A stretch of DNA of 64,000 nucleotides from Orthonyx spaldingii (lineage: Eukaryota > Chordata > Aves > Passeriformes > Orthonychidae). A model generated the notes under the pieces. That model ran no database searches, had not been told where the DNA came from, and saw only the letters and a program-made list of their open reading frames with translations. Positions 36,601 through 49,700 of the stretch are shown here, one piece after another (the first letter of the stretch is position 1; each line of letters begins with the position of its first letter). The position numbers and the translations under genes are program-made. The stretch spans positions 496,522 to 560,521 of the forward strand of contig VZTJ01003855.1 in assembly GCA_013397795.1 (NCBI GenBank), read 5' to 3'.

Positions 36601-39033
36601 CAACTATGCTGTAATTTTGGAGGGGGAGGGGGTCTGTTTTTTGTTTGTATGGGTTTTTTTCATAAGAAAACCAAGAGAATCTGCTCTTTTTTGATGTCAC
36701 CTTCCCCTTTTTCTGTCTGTTCCCTGTTCATCAAGCATACCCATCTCACCATATGAATATGGAGAGCTGAAGAAGGAGCCGCAGTAAAAATAAAAATTAA
36801 AAATTGGTGTTCCCAGATATTTGAGCATTTCATCTTCCTAAAAGACTGGAGCAAAGCAAGAGTGGCTGCAGAGCAGAATGGCAGCTGCAGTGCCATTAAC
36901 AACATCACTGGTACCTCACAGTCAGGATTAATGAGGGCCCATACACAGCTTCCACTGCCAGTAAGAAGGGGAAGGAGTAAATCAGGGTCCCTCTTCTTTT
37001 TGCTCGATGTGAGGCAGTGCCAGGTTCCTTCCAAGCTTTCCCTGGATGGATGCTGTGCCGGGCTGGGTGAGGCAGAGCTCATTTTGTCATTACAGATGAG
37101 GAAAGCAAGGCCCCTTGGGCTGCCAGGGGGTGCTCTCATCCTCCCTCTGTGTGAGGTCTGAACAGGTTTCCATCTCAGACTCCAAAACCACATCCACGGC
37201 AACTTCAGGGTTACTTCATCTTCATGAGCACTGCCCAAGGATCAGAGTGGCCACCAGGGTCACCCGTCTGGCACACAGCGACGGCTCCTGTCAACTTTTC
37301 ATCAGGAAGGAATTTGTTGAGAACCATGACAGGAAAGAGCTGTTTTGGAACACACAAAGAGTGCTCATTCAGCTCTCTCTTACCAAGTGGTTGGCCCTAG
37401 ATTAGAGCTGAGGGAGACCTGCCTAAAGAAACCCCTCATCCCCAATATTCTGAGCAAGCATGTTCCCTATCTGCTGCTTGCACCTTTGTCACACTGCTAC
37501 ACTCAGTCTGTGGCCAAGAATGCAGAGTGCTGAGCTTTCTAAAGAGGTTTTAAAACAATTTTGTTTCATCCAACACAGGAAACACTAAAGGTAGGAATAA
37601 AAAAAGGTAATAGGCACCAAGACAGAGGGAGAAAAGGGCCTCAGAATTTGGAAGAAAATCATATAAACCATTTCAGCCACTGTAACTAATCACATATGTA
37701 AGTCCAGTCATTCTGAGTTTCATTTGGAAAGAGCTGTTTTCTTCTGAAGGGTTCAGATTAAAGCTTCAGAGCACTTGGAAGCCCTGTTCTGTAGCAGAAA
37801 AAAGAAGTCCACCAAGATCCTAATTAAAGACAATGAAGAAATTAAAAACTGAAAACCAGAGAATAAAAAGACCACATAAAAGAAAAGGAGAACAAAAGTC
37901 ATGGTGGTCACTCTTGCTGGGGTTTTAATTGTGTTTTGTATTTTCTGTGTGATGAGTCACCCAACCTTCAGTTTCAACCCCCCAGAAATGTCTGTATCTC
38001 CAGAAATATCACACATCAGGCAATTCTGGGTTCATGTTTCCCCATCAGAAGCTGAAAGTAGATGTTACACACAAAACAATTCAGCTGAATTCCCTCAGGA
38101 AAGCCTTCAGAGTCAATTTGAGGGAAATCCCAAGGAATCCTTTAGGGGACTCCCTCTGTGAGCCAGTTTGGCACCTCTTGCTGGATCCAGTTCTGTGGCA
38201 GCTGTCACAGAGTCCTTGTGGCATTAATGTCAGATAAGACAGGCAACCGACTCCTTTCTTGCAGTGGGTTCAGCATCCTTCCTGAAAGGACGTGGAGACA
38301 TCCCCTGTTGGGGAGGCAGAAGGGATTTGTGGGCTGCCTGAACTCCCACTCTGCCCCGGGAGGGAGCCCAGGCTCTGCACGGGGATAGATCATCCTGGAA
38401 ACTGGGACACCTGCAGAGAAACCGCCAGGAACAGGCAACACAACGACAGTTCAGGATTCTCTCACACGCAGTATATTTTCATCTACTCCAGGAGGGATAA
38501 TCTCTAAAAGATTAACTGGCCTTGGGACAGCAGTGGGTATGAAATCTGGACCACTGTGGGAAAAATCAGTTCTGGTGACAGCTCTGAAAGGATTCAGCTG
38601 GGTGAGGAGGAATGGCAGTGAGACCTGAGGTCATTCAGCTGACCAGGACATCACAAGTTATTTCCTCTCCTTCTGTGGAAGTTTGATGATTCTGAAAGTG
38701 AGACTCCATAAACGTCTCAAGGAATTTTAGAAAAAATGACTCCTTGAGGCTCTCTTGTTCTTTTCTAGCTGGAAATTTTTTTCCAGTACCCTGTTTTGAA
38801 TTTTTTCTCTGAATGTTTTAATGGGATTTGCCCTTTAAATACCACCAAAACTTTTCAGTAAAGACTAATTATAACCACCTCAAACTATTTCAGTGCTCAC
38901 ATACATTGTAAAAGACTTACTATGAAACTGGTACCTGTCCAGCTATAGGCTTTTACACCCTGCCAAATGGCACATTCCAATTGCATGCTCTGACAAAAAG
39001 AACAATTTATTTTCAGTCACCATTGCATAAACA
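33646..39033. other. non-coding stretch, no gene seen
   Basis: Unique AT-rich DNA with scattered short frames on both strands. Poly-A of about 12 lies at 35063, and a G-rich stretch (GGAGGGGGAGGGGG) at about 36619. No exon or repeat family can be recognised. The largest frame (36660-37238, minus) resembles nothing I know. Confidence 0.45.
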
Positions 39034-39109
39034 CAAAAAAAAAAAAAAAAATTAGCCNNNNNNNNNNNNNNNNNNNNNNNNNNNNNNNNNNNNNNNNNNN
39101 NNNNNNNNN

Positions 39110-39143
<34 letters not shown>

Positions 39144-39147
39144 AGCC
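39034..39147. other. assembly gap (52 N) inside a poly-A tract with identical flanks
   Basis: Ns occupy 39058-39109. On the left is a run of about 17 A followed by TTAGCC. On the right is a run of about 31 A followed by the same TTAGCC. The gap therefore most likely separates two reads of one A-tract and its right flank, rather than hiding unique sequence. Open frames crossing it are meaningless. Confidence 0.9.
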
Positions 39148-41190
39148 AAAAGGGAAGATGAACAGAAGTCAGAACTGTGCCTAGAAGTTCTCTAAGGAGG
39201 CTTGGTGTGATGTAAGTTGTGTGTGTGTGGCTGAGGGCCCCACTCTGACCCCGGTGGCTCCAGCAGCCTGGTGGGCTTGGCCACAAAAAACAAACCAAAC
39301 ATCCACACGGACAGGCTGTGGGAGAAGCTCCCAGCTGAGAGCTGTGTCTGTGGAACTGGGTTTCTGGAAATGGCACAAGGCTGGCATTGATGAACAAGGA
39401 AAATAACACAGCAGTGATGAACAGGTGAAGCTCACAGCAAAAACATCCACTGCCGGCCTAGGCCCCGGTCCTTGGGGCCTTAGTGACAGGTTTAGCTGTT
39501 GAATTTCTGCTGTGGGAACGATTTTCAGGAGGATTCTGAAATGTGTTTTTGAATAGCAACTGTTCTTTGTGTTCCTTGGGTTCTGTGGGCATATTCCAGC
39601 AGCTACAGAGCAGCCAGCAATGCCATAAAACTGAAAATATGGTCAGCACATAGGTGGCCAGCTAAGGATAAACAGTGTCATACCTGCTCTAAACTAAAAC
39701 CCACGAGCTAAATCTTCAGGTTAGCACTACCTACAGGAGGGTCTGAAAGCCTGGAATTTCAGCAGTCACCCAGGGACAGGCTGGGCATCAAAGTGATCAA
39801 TAAAGTATCTGTTTGGGTATTATTTCTCCATAACTCATGTAGGGCATCCTAAAGAAAGAATCTGCCCTGGCAGATGGCCCCTGCCCTTGTCTCTCACAAA
39901 GATGACAACTTTTAAGTGTAAGAAGCACCGCTTTATTCTTTTCTACCCCTTAAAATAAAGAATTAAAAATCTCCTTCTCTTACATCTCAGTGTATAGTAA
40001 GTATAGCTACAATAGAGAAAAAGAAGCCCACATAAAATATGGCAATTTTCTTTTCAACAAGAAGTCAAAAAAGAAATTAAAAATAACAGCTTCATTACAG
40101 GATTCTGTGAATTTACACATTTCAAACCAAACTTTTCTAACAGCACTGCAAGCTTAGAGTTCTCTGCAAATAAAACTAAAATTGCTCTTCAACTAATTTA
40201 AAATTATCCAACACTTGATTAACAATTTATCTGTTTCTAAAAGTGACAGAACAGTACATTATTGTCTCTCTGCAAGGTGACAGAAGATCTTCAAGGTCTT
40301 GCAAGAACTTTACCAAGAGGAGAAGAAACCAAATAAATAGAATCTGAATATACATTAAGCACAGCTTGATTTAAATTCAGACATAAGCTCTATCTCAAGC
40401 ATGAGAGGACTACAGGTGATAGCATTTAAAATAACCTTATAGAGCAAAACAGCTTTCGAGCGCTGACTGCTTCAGGTACTCAGACATTCTGTAGGAACAA
40501 ATTCCCTGGCACCACTCAGAACCTTACATAAGAAAAAGTGACAGCAGCACTTTGCATATCTTCTAGAAACACACCCTTTATTTACAGGCTTAAAGAGAGC
40601 CTGGAACATTCAGCTAGGCAGCTTGTTATGCAATTTATATGGTACAATTTGCTTCTAAAATAAAAGAAGGGTACAGACTGCCTTTTATGTCTTTATATAA
40701 TATGCCATGTAGGAACTATAGGCATTACACAGATTTGGGGCTGGAATCTACACTTATTTTCAATATAGTTAAGTATAGTCATTAAATTCCAAGCCTGTGT
40801 GTCCTTTCCTAATGTTCTTTCATCTAGAAACACCCTCCAAAGAAAACAGATAGCACAGCTATTTAATTTTTTTTTTTTTTGCTAAATTTTATCCTCCTGC
40901 AGCTTAATATTACAGGCACAAAGAATACACGAAAGGGAGTAATAAGCTCTAAAAGGCAGAGTCAATGCAGATGCAAATTTTCCCTCTTCTCAGGCAGAGC
41001 AAATGTGATTGTTCCTCTCCATGAATTACAAGAGGAACACAGATTAGGTTTGCTATAAATCTCAGCGAAATCATTTATATGGTTATATTATTGCATATCA
41101 GAGCGATAATTCATGTGACAGTTGTAGAAATCACATGAACATCCAGCAAACTGATTTTTGCCAAACTTTCTTTATTTAGCTATGACATCA

Positions 41191-41198
41191 ATTTGCAT
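41191..41198 (+). promoter_or_regulatory. octamer motif ATTTGCAT
   Basis: An exact POU-factor octamer lies in an AT-rich segment that also holds paired CAAACGAG words (41243-41250 and 41263-41270) and a forkhead-like TGTTTGTT between them. The match is exact, but octamers also occur by chance. A regulatory role is inference. Confidence 0.25.
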
Positions 41199-42990
41199 AT
41201 TTCCATTTAGTCAGCATAATTTTAAGACTGTTAAGTTAATGACAAACGAGGCTGTTTGTTGCCAAACGAGGAGATTATTGCATAACTGTTGATGCAATGG
41301 CCATCCTTGTAATAGCAAAGACAATTATTTATGGGCTGGGATTGCTCCCTCTGCGTTGGCTTTGCAGTGTTTCACTGCTTGGTAACAAAGACAACACAAA
41401 GTGCCTTGCAAAGCACCCAGATTCTCCTACTGTGCACTTCCAGCACGGAGGTTTGGTTTTACAAACTGATTTGTAAAACCATCCCCACTTTTCAATCTAA
41501 AATGCTCAAATAAGCAAAAAAGATTATCACTAGCAATGCATCTTTCACCCAAACAATGCACTGGAGTCAGGTGATTCAGACACGGTGATAAATATTTTGC
41601 CATTTCATTCTGAGCCATTTCTGGAGGTGCTTGCCCGTTTTAACCAATGTATCCCTTGTTGCTCTGTGCAATTTGTTCAGTGTATTTACTGACTGAAAGA
41701 AAAGCACCAGGAACTGTCATTAAAATACAAAGTTACTGGAGTCATGGACATCATCAGGAGGGAAGAAAAGCAACCTATCACCCCAGCCATCACAGTGCCT
41801 GCAATAAAAACCAGCCCTTGGCATTTATTCATCCTGGTGAGATGCTGTTATTGAGTAGGTTCACACGTTATATTTCATGCAAAATACTCTGTGCAGCAAC
41901 AACAAACACACAGCGAGGCTGAGTTGTGGCTGGTGAGAAAGCCAGGAAACATCAGCTGGATGCTGGGATTGGAAAAGACTGGGGATGCTGTCTGAGAAGT
42001 TACTGTGCTACTTTAACCTTTGTGAAAAGTCCAGAAAGCAAACCACACCCTGGGCTGCATCTCCAGAAGCACTGCCAGCAGCTTGAGGGAGATGTTCTTT
42101 AAGGCAAATAAAATATTATTAACTGAAAAATATTTCTGAATTCTATCTCCCTCCACCACAATGCTGATTTGTGGATCTTCCTGAGGAAAGATAAAACAAG
42201 CCTTGGGTCTGTGGCATGTGCAGTGGAACTGGACCCCAGAAATTCTGTGAATTCAGTGCAGAAAGGGGGTCAGATAACAAACATTCCTTACAGCCAGTGA
42301 CCATTTCTTTTGCTGCTGTCTTTGTGAGCATTAATCCGAGTTCCTAGAAGGTCAATGTACAACAGGGAGTATGAAATTGTGGTTATGATGTTTCAGAGGC
42401 ATTCGGATGACTTTGGAAGGGTCTCATATGATGTATAAGCTATGGTCTATTTGTCACCTGCACAGATCAAGAGTGAAAAATGTAATGCCATTAAGTCCAT
42501 GGAAAAGTTCCACTGGCCTCAGTAGAAATAGGATTTACTGGGAAAAACTCGTATAATATTTCAGACACAAGACGAAACTCAGTCTCTCTGACGTTTTAGG
42601 CTTATATTAAAAAGCACAACCATTAACAGCTCTTCAGAGGAGACCACAACTGAAGCAGCTGCAGCATTAGATTGAGTCAGCACACAAGCAAAAAGAGAAA
42701 CTTTAGAAAGCTTCCATACTTGGAATATCTACCTGAATAAACATTATTGCAGGTAACCCTTTTGCCTGCTCAATTCTCATAAGTGTCATATGATCCTATT
42801 GGCATTTCCTGAATGGGGATCAAATCTGACTCTGCAAATAGTAAATGATTTGATTTAAATGTCAGCCAGAACCCTGGCAGAGGAGTCAGACTGAGCTGCT
42901 GTGCACAATCACCACTCTGGATCCCATCTGGTTTCTGTATTTTCAAAGATTTGGGATTCAACAACGAAAACAACATTCACCTTTTTAAAC

Positions 42991-43004
42991 ATCTCTCTCT
43001 CTCT
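42991..43004. repeat. (CT)n microsatellite, short
   Basis: About six CT units. Confidence 0.8.
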
Positions 43005-43779
43005 GTGTTCTCCATTTCCCCTTTTCTGAGTATTCTTTGACAAATAAATGGTATTTATGTTCAACACAAAATGGTGTTTCCTGAACAGTGCCCAAGGTGT
43101 TGTCTTTGCACATGTCACCTTCCCCGACCTGTGGTGACACCACTGGCAATTTTAAAGCACAAAGGCACAGCAGTAGAGAAGTTGAATTCACAGCTGGTGA
43201 TAAAGAAAAATAGGGACCTGTCATAGATGAATGGCCTGGAAAAGGAAAATTGCAAGATAGAGGAATTAAACAAGAAAAAAAAAATTTGAACTACTTTATA
43301 CCGTGACAAAAAGTTTCATATAAAGACACCTTGCCTAACTCACAGCCCATAATCTAAACTAGAAAAATTCCAAACAAGATGACTTTGTAAAGAGTCTGCC
43401 CTGAAGCCAAATCCAATGCATGAAAATTCAATCAAACCAGTAAAATGATGCCAACAGCCTGCTTATCAAGAGCAACCCAATCAGAGAGAGAGCGGTAAAC
43501 TCATGCATATTAACCAGAAACCACCGAGCATTCAGGATCCCAGTCAGGATCCCTGCTCTGGACATGGAGTTCTGGAGCTCTTCCCCCATTAGTCCACGCA
43601 GCACAGCAGGAGCAGCAGGACGGCAGTGCTGTAACAAACTGCCTCAGACACAGAAGAGCTGAGAGGAGAGGCACTGGGACTCATCTCTCAAAAGCACGTT
43701 TATGTCAGCAGTGCACAAAGCCTGCACGTTTTACCCAGTTCCAGCAGGTGACAAAAACAAGGGGCTGGAAACACAACAA

Positions 43780-43797
43780 TAAATAAATAAATATATT
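43780..43797. repeat. (AATA)n microsatellite, short
   Basis: About four AAAT units. Confidence 0.8.
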
Positions 43798-44171
43798 CCA
43801 TCACTGGTGTGCTTCCTGCTTCTCACTTAGAACTGCACAGGGTCCACAACAGCCTTGTTATAACATTTCAGAACATCCTTCAAGCACAAACTCTTGGTTT
43901 CATGACCCTGCAGTTCTACTATAACTGGAGAGGTTTCTTGGGATCCTGGGGCCAGAGAGAACGACAAAAAACCACTACAAACAACTTCACTCCTCCCCAA
44001 CAACCTCCATGCCCACCTTCCTAAACACCTGAAATACCTGGAACCAGTTGCAACTGTGGCTGGGTTGCACAGCAACAATTTCCTGGGAGTGATTCACTGT
44101 TTCTCACATGGAGTGTTTGTTCAAACCAAACAGCCCTTCAGTTATGGCAAAAATCTGTCAACTTTTCTCAT

Positions 44172-44270
44172 TAAAAAAAAAAACAAAAACAAAAAACAAA
44201 CCAAACAAACAAACCAAAAAAAAAAATAAAAAAAAAAACCAAAAAAACCCCAAAACAAAACCACCAAATC
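44172..44270. repeat. A-rich low-complexity tract with C interruptions
   Basis: A-runs are broken by single or double C of the type (A3-8 C1-4)n, plus a T. The lysine/asparagine/proline-rich frame over it is an artefact. Confidence 0.9.
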
Positions 44271-44787
44271 CAAAGGAAAAGCAAATCCTATACTCAAACA
44301 CAGAAAGAAGACAAGTATAAATCACCCTGTTCTCCAATATTGTATATGTGCACTCATGCTAAAACTGAGTTTAATACACAGCAGCATTAAACAGGTAAAT
44401 GTGTAGGGTCTGGCCACTGGGTTAAAATGCTTTTATCTCTCAAGAATGAATACACTGTTTCCTTGATATACAGGTCGCGCTATCCATGTACCAGATGATG
44501 TAAAATTCTTTCCCACAAACCCATATTTCCACCTTTATATCCGTCCTTTCATTTCCAGAGCGTTTCAGTTGAAGGACTGTGACACCACTGTGAGTTTTCT
44601 TCTCCAAAGCACTCACTGGTCCAGTCCACGTCCTTCTCCAGGCAGCTTTGGGAGCCTGACCTCCTCATGCCTTCCCCTTTGAGAGCAGGTCTGCAGATAA
44701 AGGGGGACGCAGGAGAGCCATGGCCTCCCAGTTCATTTTTACCTCTCCATCCATCAGAATAACTTTTGTTGGAAAAAAGTTTAGTAG

Positions 44788-44825
44788 GTTCATACCTCCT
44801 CTCACAGTTCATACCTCCTCTCACA
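44788..44825. repeat. perfect 19-bp tandem duplication
   Basis: GTTCATACCTCCTCTCACA occurs twice without a gap, and a third start GTTCATT follows. Confidence 0.92.
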
Positions 44826-46544
44826 GTTCATTCCCAGAAAAAAGAAGAGAAAAATGTCCAAGGTTTATGTAAGTGTCTATTACTATTGCTCTGTAAAGAA
44901 GCTAAAAATTCTAATGAGCTTATAACAGTAGCTTTACCTCATTTAAAATCTCTTTTTCCTGCCTTAGATGGCAACAACAATGTAAAATCTCACATATGCT
45001 GGATCTTCCAGCTCTTATAGTCGTATCTTTTCATCTAGAGATAAAAATAAAGTTTAAAATTCTAGCCAGCCTCAGGCTCAGGTTTTGTATCATCTAGAAA
45101 TCTATCTACATCCGTTTTTTGGATGCCAGTTGAAACCAGACTGGGCCAAACTACTTTTAGCATGGAACAGATTGGATGGATGGCGTTGAGTTCGGGTACT
45201 AACAGAATACAGGCTGATATAACTATGGGAAACTGATCTAAATGGACCTTTAATAGTAAAAAAAGGCAGAAAATTCTCAAAAAAAAAAAAAATTTTAAAC
45301 ATTACTTTCATATTGATTTTAGTTTCAAATTTAGCAAATTTTAAGGTTCCAGTTCAGCAGGACTTTTAGATACAGTTATCAACACGCTTGAAAAATTACT
45401 GTATAATCTTTTCACTACTTTAACTAAAATGCTTTGACAGAATCAACAGGTATGGCAGGAAATACTGCATGATCTACTTATTTGTTTATAAGTTTGCTTA
45501 TTTAGTATAAACAAAAATAGAGCTGTGTTTTTAAAATAAATTAGAGGGGATTTTTTAGCTCTGAGCAGTGGTATTTGTTTTTCTCAACCTATTAAAGTGA
45601 CTTGGAACAAATATATACCTCCACCTCCATGAAAAAGAAACAAATGATTATTTAATGTAATTATAGAGAGAACAACTGAGAACCATAAGACTGTCTTAGG
45701 CAATGATTTTTAAAAAATATTTTTGTTCCATGATTCATCACATAACTTGTTATTCAATCCTTTTCCAGAGGAACTGTCAGACTTATAAATTATTTAATGG
45801 TAACTCTGTGTTGAACACGTTTCACCCCACTTCATACTACAGATATAATCCCATTTTTGTCTAGAAATAATAACTCAAACCTTCTTTGACAGTCAGAGTG
45901 AATCACACTGAGTTTTTTTAATCAACTAAAAGATGGGTAAGTCTGGAAAGAGAACTGAAACTATATCCAGAACCTATAAAAATGGAGAATCACAGCAGTG
46001 TTTCTGTTCTTTGTGTTTCCCTTTACACACATCAATCATGCATTCAGAATTAAAAGGAGGAGAATTTTAAATAACAAGGTTAATATGTAAGTCCAAGCAA
46101 CTGCACCATTCCTTTAACTATTTACCAGATTTTTCTTGAATTGGGCTACATTTAAAGCTCAGATGTGAAGGGAAAAATACTTTTCCTAGGGGGCACAGGG
46201 AACCCAATAACTTTCTTCTTCATGCTTAATAATCTCGTATGTGAGGGACCAATCTAATTTGTGGAAACGAATTGTACCTTAGGGATATGTTATTTCAACC
46301 CAAACTGAATATATTATTCATTCTAAAAAGTAGCAATAAAGATTATATAAGATGTAATTCATTATTTTTCTAAATGTTCCACGATTCCACGGGGAGATGA
46401 GACTCAAATAGCTTACAGGAAGCCTACCTTAATTAGGTTGCTTTTCAAATCAAATAGAATATAATTTTAACATAAAAATGTCACTCAAGGGAAGCATTCC
46501 ATTTACAAGGATGATTAATGAAATTTAAAGGGGAGAAAACCCAC

Positions 46545-46720
46545 ACAGATCCCCGGGTAGTGAAACGTGTGGAGTGATGTGGGAGAGGGATGGACGCGCA
46601 CGGAAATGGACGAGCACAGAGACGCAACTTGCTGTGAGCTGGGCACGGATATCCCTCTCGTATTCGTGCATTCCTGCACACTCTCACACGGAAAGGCAAT
46701 TTGTTACCAGAGCAACCAGG
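46545..46720. promoter_or_regulatory. CpG-rich patch with RFX X-box
   Basis: This segment holds about ten CpG dinucleotides in roughly 150 bp of an otherwise CpG-poor neighbourhood (ACGCGCACGG, ATTCGTGC and others). It ends in a good X-box (46703-46716). It is too short for a classical CpG island. It could be a small regulatory element, an alternative promoter or an unrecognised recent insertion. No exon is evident beside it. Confidence 0.3.
46703..46716 (+). promoter_or_regulatory. X-box (RFX binding motif) GTTACC-AG-AGCAAC
   Basis: The sequence fits the RFX consensus GTNRCC-N(0-3)-RGYAAC with both half-sites intact and a 2-nt spacer. In animals such sites are found near promoters of ciliary genes and in MHC class II control regions. 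Binding here is not shown. Confidence 0.4.
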
Positions 46721-49700
46721 GCCAGTTGGCTTTTTTGTCCTCCATCAGAGTTGGTTTGCATTGCTGTTAACTCATTTTAGCCACAGAAGCTCAGAGAAAT
46801 GGATGGTAGGAACGGATTTGTGTAAGATTTGTGCTCATGTTTACATGCGTAAGAATGAATTTTCCAGTCCCATGATGAAAACAAAAAAAAAAAAAAGAAG
46901 AAAATTTAAATTTTTTTTCAGATATTTACGAACAGTTCATTGTAAGACAGTGAAGGCACAATCGAGGTACTTCACCTCCGTGGGGGTATTAAAACACTGA
47001 TGTGTGTGCCATAGAAAGAGTCATTGCTTTTCTGTGCACAGAGTAATGCTTCAGTTTCTCAGATCCCAGAATGCACCAATTTCCATAAATATTGACTTTT
47101 AATGAGGGTGGTGGTCAATGATTTAATTTGGGGACTCCAAGTCCACTGGCATTTAAGTAGCAACAATAAAAGCTGAAACTCAGGTTCTTTAATTCCCAGT
47201 GTATCCCTTTCTAAAGGCACTTAGTGCTGAGTTTTATAAACCTTCAAATGGCCTTTAAATGAAGGACTTGAATTAGGCAGCAAAATGTGAAACTTCTGGC
47301 CTTACCCTTTTTGCATCCCAGTTAACACTGTAGGAACCACTCCTGGAAAAATGAGGTATTCAAGGATTTACACCTCATAGGAACCATGGTCCCGGGCTGG
47401 AAGATGATGGAAATAGTCCACTTAAAATTCTTTTTTTTTCCCTATCAGGCAAGAAACTCATTGAAATGAAGAATATTTTGACTAAACAGTGAACAAGGGA
47501 AGAAAAAACCTTGAGTTTATTGCTTTTTTCCAATCTCTTTGTTTCTTCATTTGTTTGATTTTTGTTTTGCTTTGGGTTTTGTGGATTTCTTTTTTGTTCT
47601 TTTTGTGTTTTACAGTAGTCTGGGCAAGGACCACTCACATCTTCTCTATTAGAAACAGATCCATCCTGTAAGTCTGGTCTATACTTTAAACAAAACAGAC
47701 TAATGTATTTAATTAATTATAGTCTGTTCATCAGAGACACTTTTCCAGTAAATAAAAATCATATTACCTCCAGAGAAATGACATATATGAGGTGGTTAGG
47801 GGCTGCAGACAGTAATTTTCCTCATAAATGGCAATAGGGATTTTGTAATATGATTTCACATACAGTTCAGATATTTTAGTTTATAACGTTAAGACGTACT
47901 TCACTAGATCTGTGAAAAAAATGTTATTAGTTTTTGGCTTGGTGAGAAACTACAATTTTTAATCAATTCTGGGTCAATCAATTTCTGGTTTGCTTAGAAC
48001 AAACAACAGATGTTGTTTTGAGTCAAATGAACCTTTGTTTTTAGCTATATACTTTAACCTTAAAATCTGCTATTTAGTTCTAGCCAGCTTTCCAGAGGAA
48101 ATGTTATTTCAAAATAAATATTTAAAAAAGAAAAAAAAAAAAAAAGCCTATGCATGTTTCTTTTCAAATTTTGAAATGTATTTCTGGAATTTTAGTTGAC
48201 CTTTTCGTATGGATAATCCAAGGTACTTGTCAAATAAAAAAACCCAAAAAGCTACTCATAAGTCTGTGTCGATCTAGAGAGAAATGAAGTCACCCTGGAC
48301 ATTTCACCCCAGTGCAGACACCTCTGTTTCACCCTCCACAGGCCAGTTTTCTATACCCTCAAAGAGATGAGGCTGCAGTAATAAGCAATTGTGAAACCTT
48401 GTGAGGCTTAGAAATAGACAGGACTGTCTTGCTAATGAACAAAAACCAATTAATCAGTTCCAGGTAGCAATTCGTAAGGCAAAGAGGCAGAGAGGCAGAT
48501 TGCCATGGACCCAAACCCTGCTGCCATGCTTTGGGCTATAATGCTCTCTCTGTGTGTTACTGTGCAGATTTAAAATAAATCACAGCTTTGTTGTGACTGA
48601 CATTTGATGTGCCCAATGATGTTTGACAGATAACAGTCTTTTTCAGAATTTTTTTTCATGTATCACCTCTTCTCCCAGTCTAATCTTCAGCCTTCTCTAA
48701 ACTCTTTGCTGAGCAGTCCTTTTCTATGTAGAAAACACCGAATTAGGGACTGTGGCATTTTGGACACATCCCAGTGACCCCACAGTCGGAGCCCCTGACC
48801 CCTCCCACGGCAGGGCTGGCAGCACATGGGGATGGTCCTTCCCTGCAGCTCCAGGGAGCTGGGACACAGAGCAGCCTCCTGGAGCCCCCCCTGAGCACCC
48901 TCAGGGTCTGGAACCACTGAGAGGCACCAGCCAGCTCCTCCCCGGGCACTGAGGGAGTTTGTGACCCTTCAGGTGGAAAAAGGGCTTTTGGCAGCAACAC
49001 AGAGAGTTCTACAGCAACCACCTGAGCTCCTGTGCTGGTAACAGGAGCAAATCAGCTGCTGGCTGAAGGAAAATTCAGGTGCTGCTCTGTCCCACACCAG
49101 CGGGGGTGTCCCCTGTGCTGAGGTGGACACACCTCAAAACCCACCATGACTTTACTGCCCCTTCAGCTCCACACCTTCCCTGTCCCTCCTGACGGCCTGG
49201 AGCTGGCTTCTCCTCGACCTGGGATATTCTCAGTGGCCCCTTTTCCAGCTCCCAGCCTGTTCTCAGGGTCACAGCACGGCCGCTGTGCTTCGTGCAGGCA
49301 CCAGGTTGCAGCTTAGTAACAGCACAAATACTTGAAATTAAATATGGAGGTTTCTATTTTCCATATTCAGATGAATTATTTGGGATCCAGCTACGGTCAC
49401 TGCAGTTTAGGCAAGTGGGGGTCACCAAGGAATAAGGAGAGGAAAATAAAAGAGAATTTCTGGAAGAAATATTTTTCAAAGAAAAGGAAAGATTTCAGTT
49501 GTCGGGTTTTATTTCCTATGATTTTACAGCCTGCTCTTTGATTTTCTGTGCAAGACACAGTCTGCCTGTCTTATCTGTGAAAGAAGATAAGGGCACATCA
49601 CATCATAGTATTTTGAACCAACTCTTAGCCTTAGACTCTGCTCTAAGGTCTCATTATTCCCAGAGGATATAGATAGAAATGTCTGTCTCAGGTACAATTT

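Larger units (their letters stand above)
39148..46544. other. non-coding stretch, no gene seen
   Basis: Mostly AT-rich unique DNA with a T-tract at 40866-40880 and the simple repeats listed separately. A stretch around 41040-41340 resembles a conserved noncoding element and is discussed as a finding. Confidence 0.45.

Noticed and set aside
37383..37421. 39-bp minus-strand micro-exon between TTTCTTTAG and GTAAGAG
   Set aside because: Splice-like words this close together are expected several times in 64 kb, and there is nothing else to support it.
38943..39409. Open frames crossing the N run
   Set aside because: They bridge an assembly gap, so their reading has no meaning.
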